Origin: Smallanthus sonchifolius
Lineage: Eukaryota > Streptophyta > Magnoliopsida > Asterales > Asteraceae
NCBI GenBank assembly: GCA_023525975.1
Contig: CM042043.1
Location: 35,040,001 to 35,104,000, forward strand
Length of the DNA: 64,000 nucleotides
Direction: 5' to 3'
Shown: positions 1-10,700 of the stretch, one piece after another
Layout of the letters: every line of letters starts with the position of its first letter
Numbering within the stretch: position 1 is the stretch's first letter
Made by a program: the position numbers and the translations under genes
The notes under the pieces: generated by a model
Seen by the model: the letters and a program-made list of their open reading frames with translations, nothing else
Told to the model about the DNA's origin: nothing
Database searches by the model: none

Positions 1-492
1 AGTATTAATTTTTTTTATTTAAATGATAAATGTTAGTTTATATTAAGTTCATTTGATTAATGATATAATAACTATTTATAATTAAATAATAAGTATCTGT
101 AATTAGATTTATTAATATAAAGATTATTATTTAATATGAGAGAGAAATAGAAAATTTAATATTTAATAGGAGAGAGTATATTACATTTGTTGAATAAAAT
201 ATAATGTAATTTGTTAACAAACACACTCGTCAAAATATGTTTTTAAAAAATGTAATTTGTCGTGATAATTATAAAGTCTGTTAAGTTAGTTTTTAAATCA
301 TTTTTTTTCAACTGAGTATTAATTTTTTTTATTTAAATGATAAATATTAGTTTATATTAAGTTCATTTGATTGATGATATAATAATTATTTATAATTAAA
401 TAATAAGTATCCATAGTTAGATTTATTAATATAAAGATTATTATTTAATAGGAAAGATAAATAGAAAATTTAATATTTAATAGGAGAGAGAA
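1..492. repeat. Direct duplication, two copies of about 178 bp, offset 314
   Basis: Bases 1-178 and 315-492 are near-identical, both beginning AGTATTAATTTTTTTTATTT and ending with a TTTAATAGGAGAGAG block. They are separated by about 136 bp of unrelated AT-rich sequence. The duplication lies inside the Helitron-like fragment. Confidence 0.75.
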
Positions 493-568
493 GCGAGAAA
501 ATAAAGGCGAGGAGTAACCAGAGAGTGACACATGTCCCCCATGGTTTTCCTTTATTATATAGTATAGA
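1..568 (-). mobile_element. Helitron 5' end fragment, minus strand
   Basis: Read on the minus strand, the sequence beginning at 568 starts TCTATACTATATAATAAAGG and is preceded by an A, the usual form of a plant Helitron 5' terminus inserted between A and T. The body is very AT-rich and contains CTCTCTCCTATTAAA-type blocks also present in the complete 401-bp Helitron at 38867-39267, so the two look like one family. The 3' terminus lies beyond the left edge of the window and cannot be checked. No coding capacity is visible. Confidence 0.45.
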
Positions 569-659
569 TATAGATATGTTACAGATATTAAAAAACTTTC
601 GCAAAGAAATAGTAAAGTGTACACATATGTTGTATTATAACAAGTTGTGTTCTCTATAC

Positions 660-914
660 TTATAAACCACCTCCTCCGCAACCGGCTCCTGCGCAACCAC
701 CTCCCTCGGATCCTACTCCTCCATAAACCGAAGGACCACGTTGACGACGTTTCTTATGCGAATCATGATCTTTAGAGTCACCACATGCAAAGATGATCAT
801 AGACAAAACAAACATCGACACAACAATCATGCACAACATGAATACGAAATGCGAGCCCTCAAACTTGAGAATTCCTCCTCCTTCACCGTTGTGAAGACCA
901 ATCAACCGAGCCAT
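660..914 (-). CDS. Small single-pass membrane protein, Gly/Cys-rich tail
   Basis: This is an 84-residue ORF read from the ATG at 914; an in-frame ATG at 938 would add eight residues, but the later start gives the more ordinary N-terminus MARLIGLHNGEGGG. Residues about 23-45 form one strongly hydrophobic segment (FVFMLCMIVVSMFVLSMIIF) ending in ACGD. A charged HKKRRQR stretch follows, then a C-terminus rich in glycine with spaced cysteines (GGGCAGAGCGGGG). This order suggests an N-out or signal-anchored small membrane protein; the function is unknown. It has no introns or in-frame stops and lies outside every element recognised here, so it may be a real host gene. A TATA-like ATATAAATT lies upstream on the minus strand near 1000. 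A similar architecture occurs at 38396-38689. Confidence 0.6.
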   Translation of the reverse strand: MARLIGLHNGEGGGILKFEGSHFVFMLCMIVVSMFVLSMIIFACGDSKDHDSHKKRRQRGPSVYGGVGSEGGGCAGAGCGGGGL

Positions 915-1249
915 GGTGATAAAAACTCTATTAATCAAAGGTGATAAATGATAGAGTAGCTATTGATTTAGTTTGAGTTTGTTAGTTATAATATGCTAGT
1001 AATTTATATGTATAGGAAGTTTGACCCGGCTATGGAGCCATTACTTGTGTTGCAAGTAATCATTTAGAGTTTAATAGTTTTATGCCATTAGGAAAAGGCA
1101 TCGAAACTTCATGGGGAATCTTCGTCAAATAAATATGATTTTATGTTAACATATCTGTATCCAGATTTATACTCTGACACTCTAGTTATCATAAAAAAAT
1201 GTTAAATCAATGACCACTCTAGATTATGACAATTGTCATTGTTTTATAT
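915..1249. other. Intergenic, nothing coding recognised
   Basis: This AT-rich stretch separates the small membrane-protein gene from the truncated gypsy A. It includes the presumed promoter side of the 660-914 gene. No repeat or ORF of note is seen. Confidence 0.5.
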
Positions 1250-1914
1250 AAAGCTGACTAAGGCACCTATTTTGTCTTTGTCGGACGGGATCGAAGATTT
1301 TGTTGTGTATTCGGATGCCTCACATTCGGGGTTGGGGTGTGTTTTGATGCAAAGGGGGAAAGTGATTGCCATAAATCCAAGTATTCTATCCATCCAGGGG
1401 CAATAAAAATGTTTTATGATTTGAGGTGTCATTTTTGGTGGCCGGGTATGAGGCGTGATATTGTTAAGTATGTGGAAAGATGTCTCACATGCTTAAGAGT
1501 AAAGGCGAAACACCAAAAGCCATATGGAAAGCTTCAACCTCTTGAAATACCGCTTTGAAAATGAGAGAACATAAACATGGATCTAATTACTAAACTACCT
1601 AAGACACGAAAGAGTTATGATGCAATATGGGTAGTAGTAGATCGGTTGACAAAGAGTGCACATTTCTTTCCTATAAAGGAAACTTATACGTCGGATAGAT
1701 TGGTGGAAATCTATGTGAAGGAAACAGTGTCACGTCATGGTGTACCGGTGACGATTATATTGGATCGTGATACGAGATTTACTTCTCGTTTTTGTAAGAA
1801 ATTCTATGAGGATATGGGGACTAGATTGAATCTTAGTATCGCTTATCATCCACAAACGGATGGTCAAAGCGAGCGAACGATTCAAACGCTCTAGGATATG
1901 TTACGAGCGTGTGC
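1250..1914 (+). pseudogene. Gypsy A pol, left part: RNase H stub and integrase
   Basis: The first residues (KLTKAPILSL, then VVYSDASHSGLGCVLMQRG) are the start of a Ty3/gypsy RNase H domain. The frame then jumps directly to the integrase zinc-binding region (YSIHPGAIKM, FWWPGMRRDI, CLTCLRVKAKHQKPYGKLQP), so most of RNase H is deleted. The integrase core follows: DLITKLPKT, WVVVDRLTKSAHF, LDRDTRFTSRF and YHPQTDGQSERTIQTL, giving the D, D and E positions. Breaks are two TGA codons at about 1556 and 1562, where related elements have Trp (PLWKWE), and a TAG at 1892-1894. Everything 5' of RNase H (gag, protease, RT) is missing. The gene is interrupted at 1919 by copia 1 and resumes at 14832. Confidence 0.9.
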
Positions 1915-1919
1915 ATTGG

Positions 1920-2480
1920 TGTAGGTTCAGATTTAACTTAAATCACTGATTTGATCGATTACACACACACAGGCGGAAACTGTGTGTATGGTGGTGAAAC
2001 AAATGATAGAAACAGTGTTGGTGAAGATAACCGGCTAACCACACTATGAATCAACACACAAATGATATGAAAATGTAAGAACACAGTGAATAAACAACTG
2101 CAAATTGTATTGATTCAAGAACAATGTGAAAGAGAAGGTTCAGGGTTACAGCCGCTACTCACACCCTAAACATTCTCAAACTAGGCTATTTATAGTAGTG
2201 ACAGGTATCGAAACTATGTTCAATCGAAACTACTAGTTTCGATTGACCATTTACAAGTGATACACAGACTGTCGAAACTACCATCTATCGAAACTACTAG
2301 TTTCGATTGAACAAACTCAATCGAAACTAAGTAGTTTCGATGGCCCAAACTTAGCTAATAAAGCAGTAAATTACAGAAAACTGAAATTACATTTAATGAA
2401 ATGACATAAAGTAAACTAGTCTAAAACTGTTTAAACATACAATAAATGACAACAACTTATACATAAGATATGACTCTACA
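1920..2480 (-). repeat. 3' LTR of copia 1 (561 bp)
   Basis: On + the repeat begins TGTAGGTTCAG and ends GACTCTACA, so both strands show TG...CA ends. Read on the minus strand it has a TATA box CTATAAATAG near 2190-2200 and palindromes built from TCGAAAC and GTTTCGA at about 2205-2342, that is, in U3 upstream of the TATA box. It retains about 25 bp (one palindrome) that the partner LTR lacks. Confidence 0.95.
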
Positions 2481-2492
2481 ATCTCCCCCTAA
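2481..2492 (-). promoter_or_regulatory. Polypurine tract of copia 1
   Basis: The minus strand reads TTAGGGGGAGAT directly against the 3' LTR. This is the position and composition of the plus-strand primer in copia elements. Confidence 0.9.
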
Positions 2493-2521
2493 GCTGTTGC
2501 ATTACTGTCTTCAGCTCTTCA

Positions 2522-5389
2522 TCAAGCAGCTGGTCCTTCAGTTGTCCTTGGTATAAAAGGTTTAACATGGAGAGATACAACCCGTTGGTAGGCCTTAGCA
2601 TCAGCTTCATCTTCATCACTGTATGCCTGAATGTGATTTTGGAAAAGTATCTCCAGATCTTCAAGTTGAAATTTCAACAACTCCATAGGCTCAAATATAG
2701 TGATGTCTTCCTTACCCTCACACTCTATTACCGCACTGCCAATGATTGGGTCATAGTACCACTTTCTGAAAGTTTGCAGCTGGACAGGTACAGATTTTGG
2801 AATGGTGATGGTCTTGTGAGTTTGGGTAGGCTTGTACCTCAAGAACACATATGGCTTGTTAGTCTTAGGATGAAACCTTGTCTTTGAGATTTTCTTTTGA
2901 GTTTTCCTAGGCTTCATTCCCTTGAAATCATTATTGACTTGAGAATGCATAAATTTCTCAAAGTCATAAGCCATCATGACCTTCCCAGGGTTTTGAAGAG
3001 GAAGTTTGGCTAAATCCCTGAGGTCATAGAAAGGAAGGGTCTGGAAGTCAGTCATATTTTTAAAGTGCTGAACTCCCCCTCTATATCTTCTGATGATAAA
3101 GAGCTTCCTTTCAGCATCATACTTCCAGCCAATTGGAGGCCTCTTTAGCTCCTGATGCTCAGCTATCCATTCATATGTTTTAGGAGTTTCCTCCTGAATG
3201 ATTTTCCTAAACCAAGACTTTCTTGAAATTGGAGGTTCAGGCGCAACAGAAGGTGGATCTTGTGCTGGACTGGATTCGGAGACTGTAGTGGTTGGTTCAG
3301 GAATGACTGTTTTGATAAGATTAACCTGAACATCTTCTTCGCCTTTTTCTTCATCAGATAAGGTTTGAATTTCCTCTCCTTCTTCCGTAAAGTATCTAGT
3401 TCTCTCAGTCTCTTTTTCTTCGGTGGTCAAAATTTCTGGATAAAGATCATTATACCCATAGTTTTCAATGTCATCTAAAAGGGCATTCAGCTCATCATCA
3501 GATGGGATGTCTTCTTCATCCAGAATCACGGTCTCAATTTCAGTAGAAGTCCCTTTCCCTTTCTTTCTAGCATCTCTTCTCTCACTTGCTGAGGGAAGGT
3601 CTAATTCTGGCTCTTCATTCTTGACTTCAACTGCCTTATTTGTCTTCTCAGTATGGCCAGTAAGGATAGTTAGTGCAGACTCTGGATTAGTCACAAGGGC
3701 AGGAGATAAGGGTTCAACTACAGATGTGGTTTCCCCCTGAGCTGTTGAAGTGGTTGGTTGTTGTTGCACAGGTTTTACCATTGAGGCTTTGAGCTGTTCC
3801 ACCACTTCAGCCAAAGCCTTGAATTCTTCTTTTTGCTTTGAGATTAGTCTCTGTTGAGTTTCAAGTTGAATCTCAATCTGGGTATGTAAACCCCCAACTT
3901 CCAGCTTCAGGTCTTTAACCTCTTCCTGGACATCATGTAAATTAGATTTTAAGCTTTCAATCTCTTCATCTTTCTTTTGAATCTTATTCTGCATTTTCTT
4001 CAGTTCAAGGCTTAAAGTTTTAACTCTTGGTACATGAGAGGTTGAATCATGAGGTGGTGATGTGGGAGTAGTATGGATGGGTGATTGTTGTGGAGATGGT
4101 AGTGGAGTGGGTTGTGGAGTGGGCTGTGGAGTGGGCTGTGGAGTGGGTTGTGGAGTAGCTAATAGAGAATCTGACGAGGATGACAAATCTTCTAATCCAG
4201 TCTTGATTTTCTTAGCCCTAGGCTCTTCTTCCTCAAAATCAGAACCTGACTCAACTTGCCGTTTGGAGGAAGATGCAAGATGCTTTGTTCTATCATCTGA
4301 ATCAGACTTGTAGTAGTCAGATCCATAAATTCCTGCATCCAGAGTTCCACTTGATTCTGCCACTTCCTCCTCAGCTTCATGCATACCAGCTTCAACATTA
4401 ACTGCTGGCTCTTGAATTATCTGTATTTGTTTAACAAAAGGAGCTTCTATCACAGGCTCAATGATGGGTTGTTCTTCTTCTTGAACATTAGGGACGTTTA
4501 TCTCAATCTCAGCTTCATCAATAGGTTGATTACCTTGATCTTGTTCAACTTCCATCTCTTCTTCATCAGATGATAAGATCTCTTCTTCTAGATCAGGGTC
4601 AATATCAGGAATGAATTCTTCTTCTTCACCAATAATATGACCAAACAGGGGAACATCAACTATAGCCCTGTTGGTTCTCTTGTTGGTACTCCTCATATAG
4701 CTGATAGTCTTGGCAATCATATGGTCGAACACAAAGGTGTTCCCACCTTGTTGAAGCTCAGGATGAAGATGATTGATGATAACCTGTAGGAATCTTGGAT
4801 ATGCCAGAAATTTCTCCTTCACGGCTCCTGTCAGGTTGTCCTTTAACTGTCTGAAGATGAAGCCAGAAAAATTGTAATCTCTTCCCTTGACTAACCCCAA
4901 AATTGCTGAGCCCAGAGTGCTGTTTGCTGAATCAAAACCTCCTTTTCTGATTGATATGCAGTGAATAAACACGTGCACTATGTATCTCCAGTGGCTTGGT
5001 AAGGAGTTCTTGATTATCTGACCACTTTTGAATTCATCTGGATGACCCAATCTTCTGAAGCATTCTTTAACATAGAAGATTAGAAATTCAATGGGTGCAT
5101 CTGGATTGTCATTAAACTGCAGCACCTCTCTAACTGTAGCTTCAGAAAATAAGACTTCTTGGCCAAGCACAGTTGCTCTGATGTGCTCCACATTTTCAAC
5201 TGTGATGATCTCTGCAGTTTCCCAAAATTCTCTTATAGATGTCTCAAACACCGGCAGGTTGTTGCTGATGGCAAAGCTGATATTGGAGTTTGCCAGGAAG
5301 TTTAAGACACGAGTGAACTCTGCAGCTTTTGGATCATTGGCATTAAGGAATGCACAGACATTGTGTCTTTTTACGAATAAGAGATCCAT
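2522..5389 (-). CDS. Copia 1 ORF3: large protein between pol and 3' LTR
   Basis: The ORF encodes 955 residues from the ATG at 5389 (MDLLFVKRHNVCAF); an in-frame ATG at 5452 adds 21. The inner start is favoured because TTTTACAG followed by GT lies just upstream, like a 3' splice site. Residues 1-230 are globular and share blocks with the ORF3 remnant of copia 2 (FWETAE, SEATVREVL, GLVKGRDYNFS, YPRFLQVI). An acidic part follows, then a basic RAKKIKTG, five TPQP-type repeats, a long coiled coil (LKKMQNKIQKKDEEIESLK region), another acidic part and a conserved-looking C-terminus (SRKSWFRKI, GWKYDAERKLFIIRRY). No membrane segment is visible, which argues against an envelope-like protein. Function is unknown. 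It is open throughout while gag and pol are broken. Confidence 0.8.
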   Translation of the reverse strand: MDLLFVKRHNVCAFLNANDPKAAEFTRVLNFLANSNISFAISNNLPVFETSIREFWETAEIITVENVEHIRATVLGQEVLFSEATVREVLQFNDNPDAPIEFLIFYVKECFRRLGHPDEFKSGQIIKNSLPSHWRYIVHVFIHCISIRKGGFDSANSTLGSAILGLVKGRDYNFSGFIFRQLKDNLTGAVKEKFLAYPRFLQVIINHLHPELQQGGNTFVFDHMIAKTISYMRSTNKRTNRAIVDVPLFGHIIGEEEEFIPDIDPDLEEEILSSDEEEMEVEQDQGNQPIDEAEIEINVPNVQEEEQPIIEPVIEAPFVKQIQIIQEPAVNVEAGMHEAEEEVAESSGTLDAGIYGSDYYKSDSDDRTKHLASSSKRQVESGSDFEEEEPRAKKIKTGLEDLSSSSDSLLATPQPTPQPTPQPTPQPTPLPSPQQSPIHTTPTSPPHDSTSHVPRVKTLSLELKKMQNKIQKKDEEIESLKSNLHDVQEEVKDLKLEVGGLHTQIEIQLETQQRLISKQKEEFKALAEVVEQLKASMVKPVQQQPTTSTAQGETTSVVEPLSPALVTNPESALTILTGHTEKTNKAVEVKNEEPELDLPSASERRDARKKGKGTSTEIETVILDEEDIPSDDELNALLDDIENYGYNDLYPEILTTEEKETERTRYFTEEGEEIQTLSDEEKGEEDVQVNLIKTVIPEPTTTVSESSPAQDPPSVAPEPPISRKSWFRKIIQEETPKTYEWIAEHQELKRPPIGWKYDAERKLFIIRRYRGGVQHFKNMTDFQTLPFYDLRDLAKLPLQNPGKVMMAYDFEKFMHSQVNNDFKGMKPRKTQKKISKTRFHPKTNKPYVFLRYKPTQTHKTITIPKSVPVQLQTFRKWYYDPIIGSAVIECEGKEDITIFEPMELLKFQLEDLEILFQNHIQAYSDEDEADAKAYQRVVSLHVKPFIPRTTEGPAA

Positions 5390-5454
5390 ACCTGTAAAAT
5401 TCATCAGTTTTGCACAATAAGTAAAGTTTCTGAATATACTTAATCGAAACAAGG

Positions 5455-5830
5455 TATTTCAACACTTAGAAAAATTTTGAAGTCCTAACTGTCGAAACAA
5501 CTAGTTTCGATTTGAGATGAACTTGGTTAATTTAACAAACAGCTTTATCGAAACAAGTAGTTTCGATAGAGGCTATAAGCTTTGATCAACACTTAGAAAA
5601 ATTTTGAAGTCCTAACTGTCGAAACAACTAGTTTCGATTTGAGATGAACTTGGTTAATTTAACAAACAGCTTTATCGAAACAAGTAGTTTCGATAGAGGC
5701 TATAAGCTTTGATCAACACTTAGAAATTTTTTTTAAATCAACACTGTCGAAACAACTAGTTTCGATGGAGATGAACTTATCGAACAGAGATACTAGGGCA
5801 AGTTTGTGTGTCGAAACTAGTAGTTTCGAT
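5455..5830. repeat. Tandem repeat, unit about 128 bp, about 2.5 copies
   Basis: The unit starts at CAACACTTAGAAAAATTTTG and contains two palindromes, one GTCGAAACAACTAGTTTCGA and one ATCGAAACAAGTAGTTTCGA. Copies begin near 5459 and 5587; a third diverged part copy begins near 5714. Another palindrome follows at about 5810. Confidence 0.85.
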
Positions 5831-6373
5831 TGAAAACCTTTTGAGAAATTTTTGAAAGTGTTGAACCCCTTTATCGAAACTACTTGGTTTTGAAACCCAA
5901 ACCCCTCTGATTCATTATACTCAGACTAATATAAACAATTTAAAGAAGGGTTTAGAGTGGCCTGTAAGTGACGGAACTTCATCTTACCGAATGTGAGACG
6001 TTATCTGCAAGAATACACATTAATCGTGAGTTCAAAGATGATAGAGATGTATGCAAACACGGATAAGCACAAAAAGGACTATTATTATGAAGATTTCGTC
6101 GAACAAATTTTAAACTTTGAAATCCTAGGTCTGCCGATTTGCAAAAATCATCCAAAATGAAGTAGTGAGATGTTACCTGATGATGGAGACGATGGTGACA
6201 ACGGGGGAAAATCAGGTGATTAACGCTGATATCTTGCAACTCAGACCGATGGTTTGAGAGATTTTGCGAATGACAGAGAAGGCGAAGAGGGTTTGAAAAG
6301 GACGAATGAAAATCAGTATGAAGGGAGGGATTGCTTATGAAGGCTTTTAATTTTCGTAAGACAAAAGACAAAA

Positions 6374-6645
6374 ATGCCCCTGTTGAAACAACTAGTTTCG
6401 ATAGGACAAACTAGTTTCGATATGAACAAAGTAGTTTCGATATGTCAAAGTAGTTTCGATATGCACAAAGTAGTTTCGATATGTCAAAGTAGTTTCGATA
6501 TGCACAAAGTAGTTTCGATATGTCAAAGTAGTTTCGATATGCACAAAGTAGTTTCGATATGTCAAAGTAGTTTCGATATGCACAAAGTAGTTTCGATATG
6601 TCAAAGTAGTTTCGATATGCACAAAATAGTTTCGATATGTCAAAG
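6374..6645. repeat. Tandem array of GTTTCGATATG half-palindromes
   Basis: A roughly 38-bp unit made of two sub-units (TAGTTTCGATATGTCAAAG and TAGTTTCGATATGCACAAAG) is repeated about six times. Only one palindrome arm (GTTTCGA) is present in each sub-unit, so the array looks like an expansion of half-sites of the family motif. Two opposite-strand ORFs over it are repeat translations. Confidence 0.95.
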
Positions 6646-7059
6646 AACAAAAATAAGACTAACATATATACACTGTTAAAACAGACTTACTATAAAAATG
6701 AAATTATACACAAGATATTTACACTTATCTTCTTGAAAAAGATCCAACATGAGATCAGATCTGGCCAGTCTCTTGAAACACTTCCTTTTGCAATTCACTA
6801 CTGTGAGTCCCTGAAGATAGCTGATATTTGTGCAAAGTAAACCCGAACATTTGTTTGTACTAAGATTTCATGTGATTAGAAGGTACCATTTAAGCAATAT
6901 ACAAGGTGTACCCCACATATTAAAATAAAATAATTTTGAAAACCTATCAATCCTCAAGAAGTACCCATCTTCATCCTATCATCTCTTTCTGATTAACCAA
7001 GGTACCGTCTTAGTAATGTCAAAGTACCACCAAAATAAAATAAGATATCCAAGTGGATT

Positions 7060-7295
7060 TAGAAAATTAAAATAAAATATATCCAAGTAGATATTAAAAA
7101 GGTACGAACATTCTAGATCTTTGCGTAAGCAAAACAGAAGAATTCGTAAAATTATCCAAGCGGATAGAAAAATGTAGAACACCCGAGATCTTTGCGTAAG
7201 CAAAACAGACGGGGTCAAATCATCCAAGTGGATGGGAAAAGGATGAGCACCCGAGATCTTTGCGTAAGCAAAACATACGGGGTCATCGGTGATAA
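7060..7295. repeat. Tandem repeat, unit about 73 bp, about three copies
   Basis: Three diverged copies share AGATCTTTGCGTAAGCAAAA followed by CATCCAAGTGGATGGGAAAA-like sequence. The part ATCCAAGTGGAT is itself a short near-palindrome. The block lies in the spacer between pol and ORF3. Confidence 0.8.
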
Positions 7296-7750
7296 ATATT
7301 GTTATGTTGACGGTCACTTGGCGTATGAATAGGAATCCAATACGTAAGCCTGTATCTGATTGAATTGGTTTTCTTAGATATAAAAATGGGTTAGATGTTT
7401 CAATAATGGGTTCAAACACACAAGTATAAGATATATATTAGGTTTTCACACTACTTACAAGTTTTAACCATATGTCGGGCCTACCAGCTATACTTCAGTA
7501 AACACCATCGCTTTTGGTCTATTCCATGTTCAAGAGATGAGATCAGACACTATCATTTCTCAAAGGTCAGATTCAATTTTTTTTCCTGCAATTCAAAACC
7601 ACTTGAAGATTATATACACATAAATTCTTTTCAATATTATATTTCTCTCCCAAAATATTTGCGTGGATACTGTACATAAAAATAAAATCTTTTTGGAATT
7701 TTCTTTTTTAATTAATCAAAATTTAGAAAATAAACTACTATTCACACAAT

Positions 7751-10700
7751 TTACTGAAAATTAATCATTCCAAGCATCTCTACTAGTTGGGCAAATCTGG
7801 TAGAGTCAAAAGCTTTTGTGAAGAATTCTGCGGTTTGTTTGTTGGTTTTGACTTCAACGATTTGAATATGTTTCTTTTCAACACAGTCACGAATAAAATG
7901 ATGTTTAATTTCAATGTGTTTTGTTTTGGAATGCTGAACGGGGTTTTTGGTGATATGGGGAACGGCAGTGTTGTCACACAGAATGGGTGTCTCATGGAAT
8001 GTGATCCCATAGTCAAGCATCTGATGTTGTATCCATCTGACTTGGGAACAACAGAGGGTTGCGGCAATGTATTCGGCTTCGGCGGTGGATTGGGAAACGG
8101 TGGATTGTTTCTTACATTGCCATGAGACAAGGCGGTTGCCAAGGAATTGACAACCTCCAGAAGTGGATTTTCGGTCTAAGTTGCAACCCCCGTAGTCTGA
8201 ATCTGAGTAAGCCACAAGATCAAACAAGTCAGTTTTAGGATACCACAGACCCAATTTTGGCTTATACCTTAAATATCTTAAAATACGTTTGACAGCAGAT
8301 AAATGAGAGAGTTTAGGATTAGCCTGAAAACGTGCACACAAGCACACTGCAAACATGATGTCGGGTCTGCTGGCCGTGAGATACATGAGAGATCCTATCA
8401 TAGAGCGATAGAGATGTTGATCAACGCTTTCACCATCCACATCAGGAGTCAAACAATGTCGAACTTCCACAGGAGTTTTTACTGGATGGGAATCAGCCAT
8501 TTTGAACTTGGTCAAGATTTCTTTTATGTATTTTTCTTGATAGATAAGGATTCCTGACTCAGACTGATCAACTTGTAGTCCCAAAAAGAACTTCATTTCC
8601 CCCATGGAGCTCATTTCAAACTTAGATCGCATCACTTCTTCAAATTCTTTGCAGAAACGGGGATTTGTAGATCCAAAAATGATATCATCCACATAAATTT
8701 GCACCATGATTGTATCCTTTTCATCCTTCCGTTTGAACAAAGTTTGGTCAATTGCTCCTCATGTGAAACCATTCTCGAGCAGATGCTTTGATAAAGTTTC
8801 ATACCACGCACGAGGTGCTTGGTGAAGACCGTACAATGCTTTATCTAACTTGTAAACACGGTCTGGAAAATTAGGATCAATGAAACCCGGCGGCTGCTTG
8901 ACATAAACTTCCTCTTGAACTTTGCCATATAAAAATGCGCTTTTTACATCCATTTGATGAACGGTGAAGTCCATGTAGGCTGCATAGGCGAGAAACATTC
9001 GGATGGCTTCTAAACGAGCCACTGGTGCAAAGACTTCCTCATAGTCAATCCCTTCTTCTTGATAAAAACCTTGAACCACCAGACGAGCTTTATTTCGAAT
9101 CACAGTGCTGCCTTCATCCTTTTTGTTGCGAAAAACCCAACGAGTGCCGATTGGAACTTTGTTCTTGGGAAGATCTACCAAATTCCACACATGCAGCTTT
9201 GAGAATTGCTGTAGCTCTTCCTGCATTGCTTCCACCCAGCTGTTTTCTAGTAGAGCTGATTTGATGTTCTTTAGTTCAGCTTGAGAAATGAAGCAAGAAA
9301 ACATGCTATTTTCAAATGCTTCACAGGCACTTCGGGTACTGACACCCACATTGAGTGGTCCAATGATGTTATTTGTGAGATGAATCTTGTGAATTCGCAG
9401 TTGAGGAATTTCATCTTCTTCCACGACTTCTTCCAAATTGGTAAGATTTTCAGCAGGAGGATCGGCAATATCATTAATAGGATCTTCAGCAGGTGATTGT
9501 GGTGCAACATCTACTATTGGAATGGAGTTGTCTTCAACAGTTTCACTTGTTGCACCAGAACCGGAAGACTCCATATCAGATTCAGCATTAGCAACCATAG
9601 GAATTTCAACCTGAGCAGATGAGGAAGAGCCTTGATCATTTATGTTCCTTAGATTGTTCACAGAGAAGTAAGGATTAGCATGAGTTGATTCAATAGAGAA
9701 ATCAGGAAGATTAAATGACTTAAAAACTGAATCGACGTCAAAGAGCCAATTGGGACCGTCTCCTGCGTCCGTATGATTGTTTTCATGCCAATTGATATCA
9801 ATGGACTCCATCACTATCCTTTTCTTCTTATGGTAGACACGAAAAGCACGTTGATTGGATGAGTAACCAACAAAATAGCATTCATCAGCTTTGGCTTCAA
9901 ACTTGTTGAGCTGATCTGAAGTGTTCAGCATTGTGCACACACATCCAAATTTTCTGAAGAAATCAATAACTGGCTTACGCTTGTACATGATCTCATAAGG
10001 TGTCTTGTTGCAGCTTTTAGTAATAAGAACCCGATTTTGCACAAAACATGCAGTGTTGACCGCCTCAGCCCAGAAAGTCACGGGAAGCTTAGAGTCAACA
10101 ATCATAGTTCGTGCAGCTTCAATTAAAGTGCGGTTTCTTCTTTCAGCTACACCGTTTTGTTGAGGAGTATGAGGTGCACTAAATTGTCTAGAAATTCCTT
10201 TGCTTTCATAGAAGGAATCAAGAGTTACCTTTTTAAATTCTATTCCATGATCGCTGCGGATAGTCTTCACACTTAGATTGAATAGATTCTCAATTTGAAG
10301 CAGATAGGTTTTTAAAATCTCTGGCGTCTCATCTTTCTTGGCTAAGAAAAACACCCACGTAAATCGAGAAAAATCATCTGTTACCACTAGACAGTATGAC
10401 TTTCGTCCAAGACTCATGACACTCACTGGACCAAAAAGATCCATGTGAAGCAATTGGAGAGGAGAGTCAATGGAATTGGTGGTTTTAGGCTTATGTGAAG
10501 ATTTGTGCTGTTTTCCCTTGGAACATGAGATACAGTGTTCCATAGGAGTGAAATCTTTGAGAGGTAATCCAGTGACTAGGTTGCCTCGAACCAGTCGGTT
10601 CATTGTTTTGAAATTGACATGTCCCAACCTTTTATGCCACAGGAAAGATTCATCTTCGGAAGCCTTTGAGAGAAAACATGATTCAATGCCCGATGGGTTG

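Larger units (their letters stand above)
5390..7750. other. Pol-ORF3 spacer of copia 1
   Basis: About 2.3 kb lies between the pol stop and ORF3 on the minus strand. It holds three tandem-repeat blocks (5455-5830, 6374-6645 and 7060-7295), many TCGAAAC/GTTTCGA palindromes and otherwise AT-rich sequence. The predicted ORFs inside it are translations of the repeats. The distance from the pol stop means ORF3 needs splicing, an internal promoter or re-initiation to be translated. Confidence 0.8.

Noticed and set aside
3468..3740. Plus-strand ORFs opposite ORF3, including a Gly-Cys repeat one at 4062-4313
   Set aside because: They are shadows of ORF3; the Gly-Cys repeat is the reverse of its TPQP repeats.
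2522..5389. Envelope-like gene (as described for SIRE1-type elements)
   Set aside because: Position fits, but I see no signal peptide, membrane segment or glycoprotein-like cysteines; I describe it as ORF3 of unknown function.
6374..6679. Three overlapping ORFs with repeated SICQSSFDMHKV or similar units
   Set aside because: They translate the tandem half-palindrome array on both strands; there is no start context or homolog.
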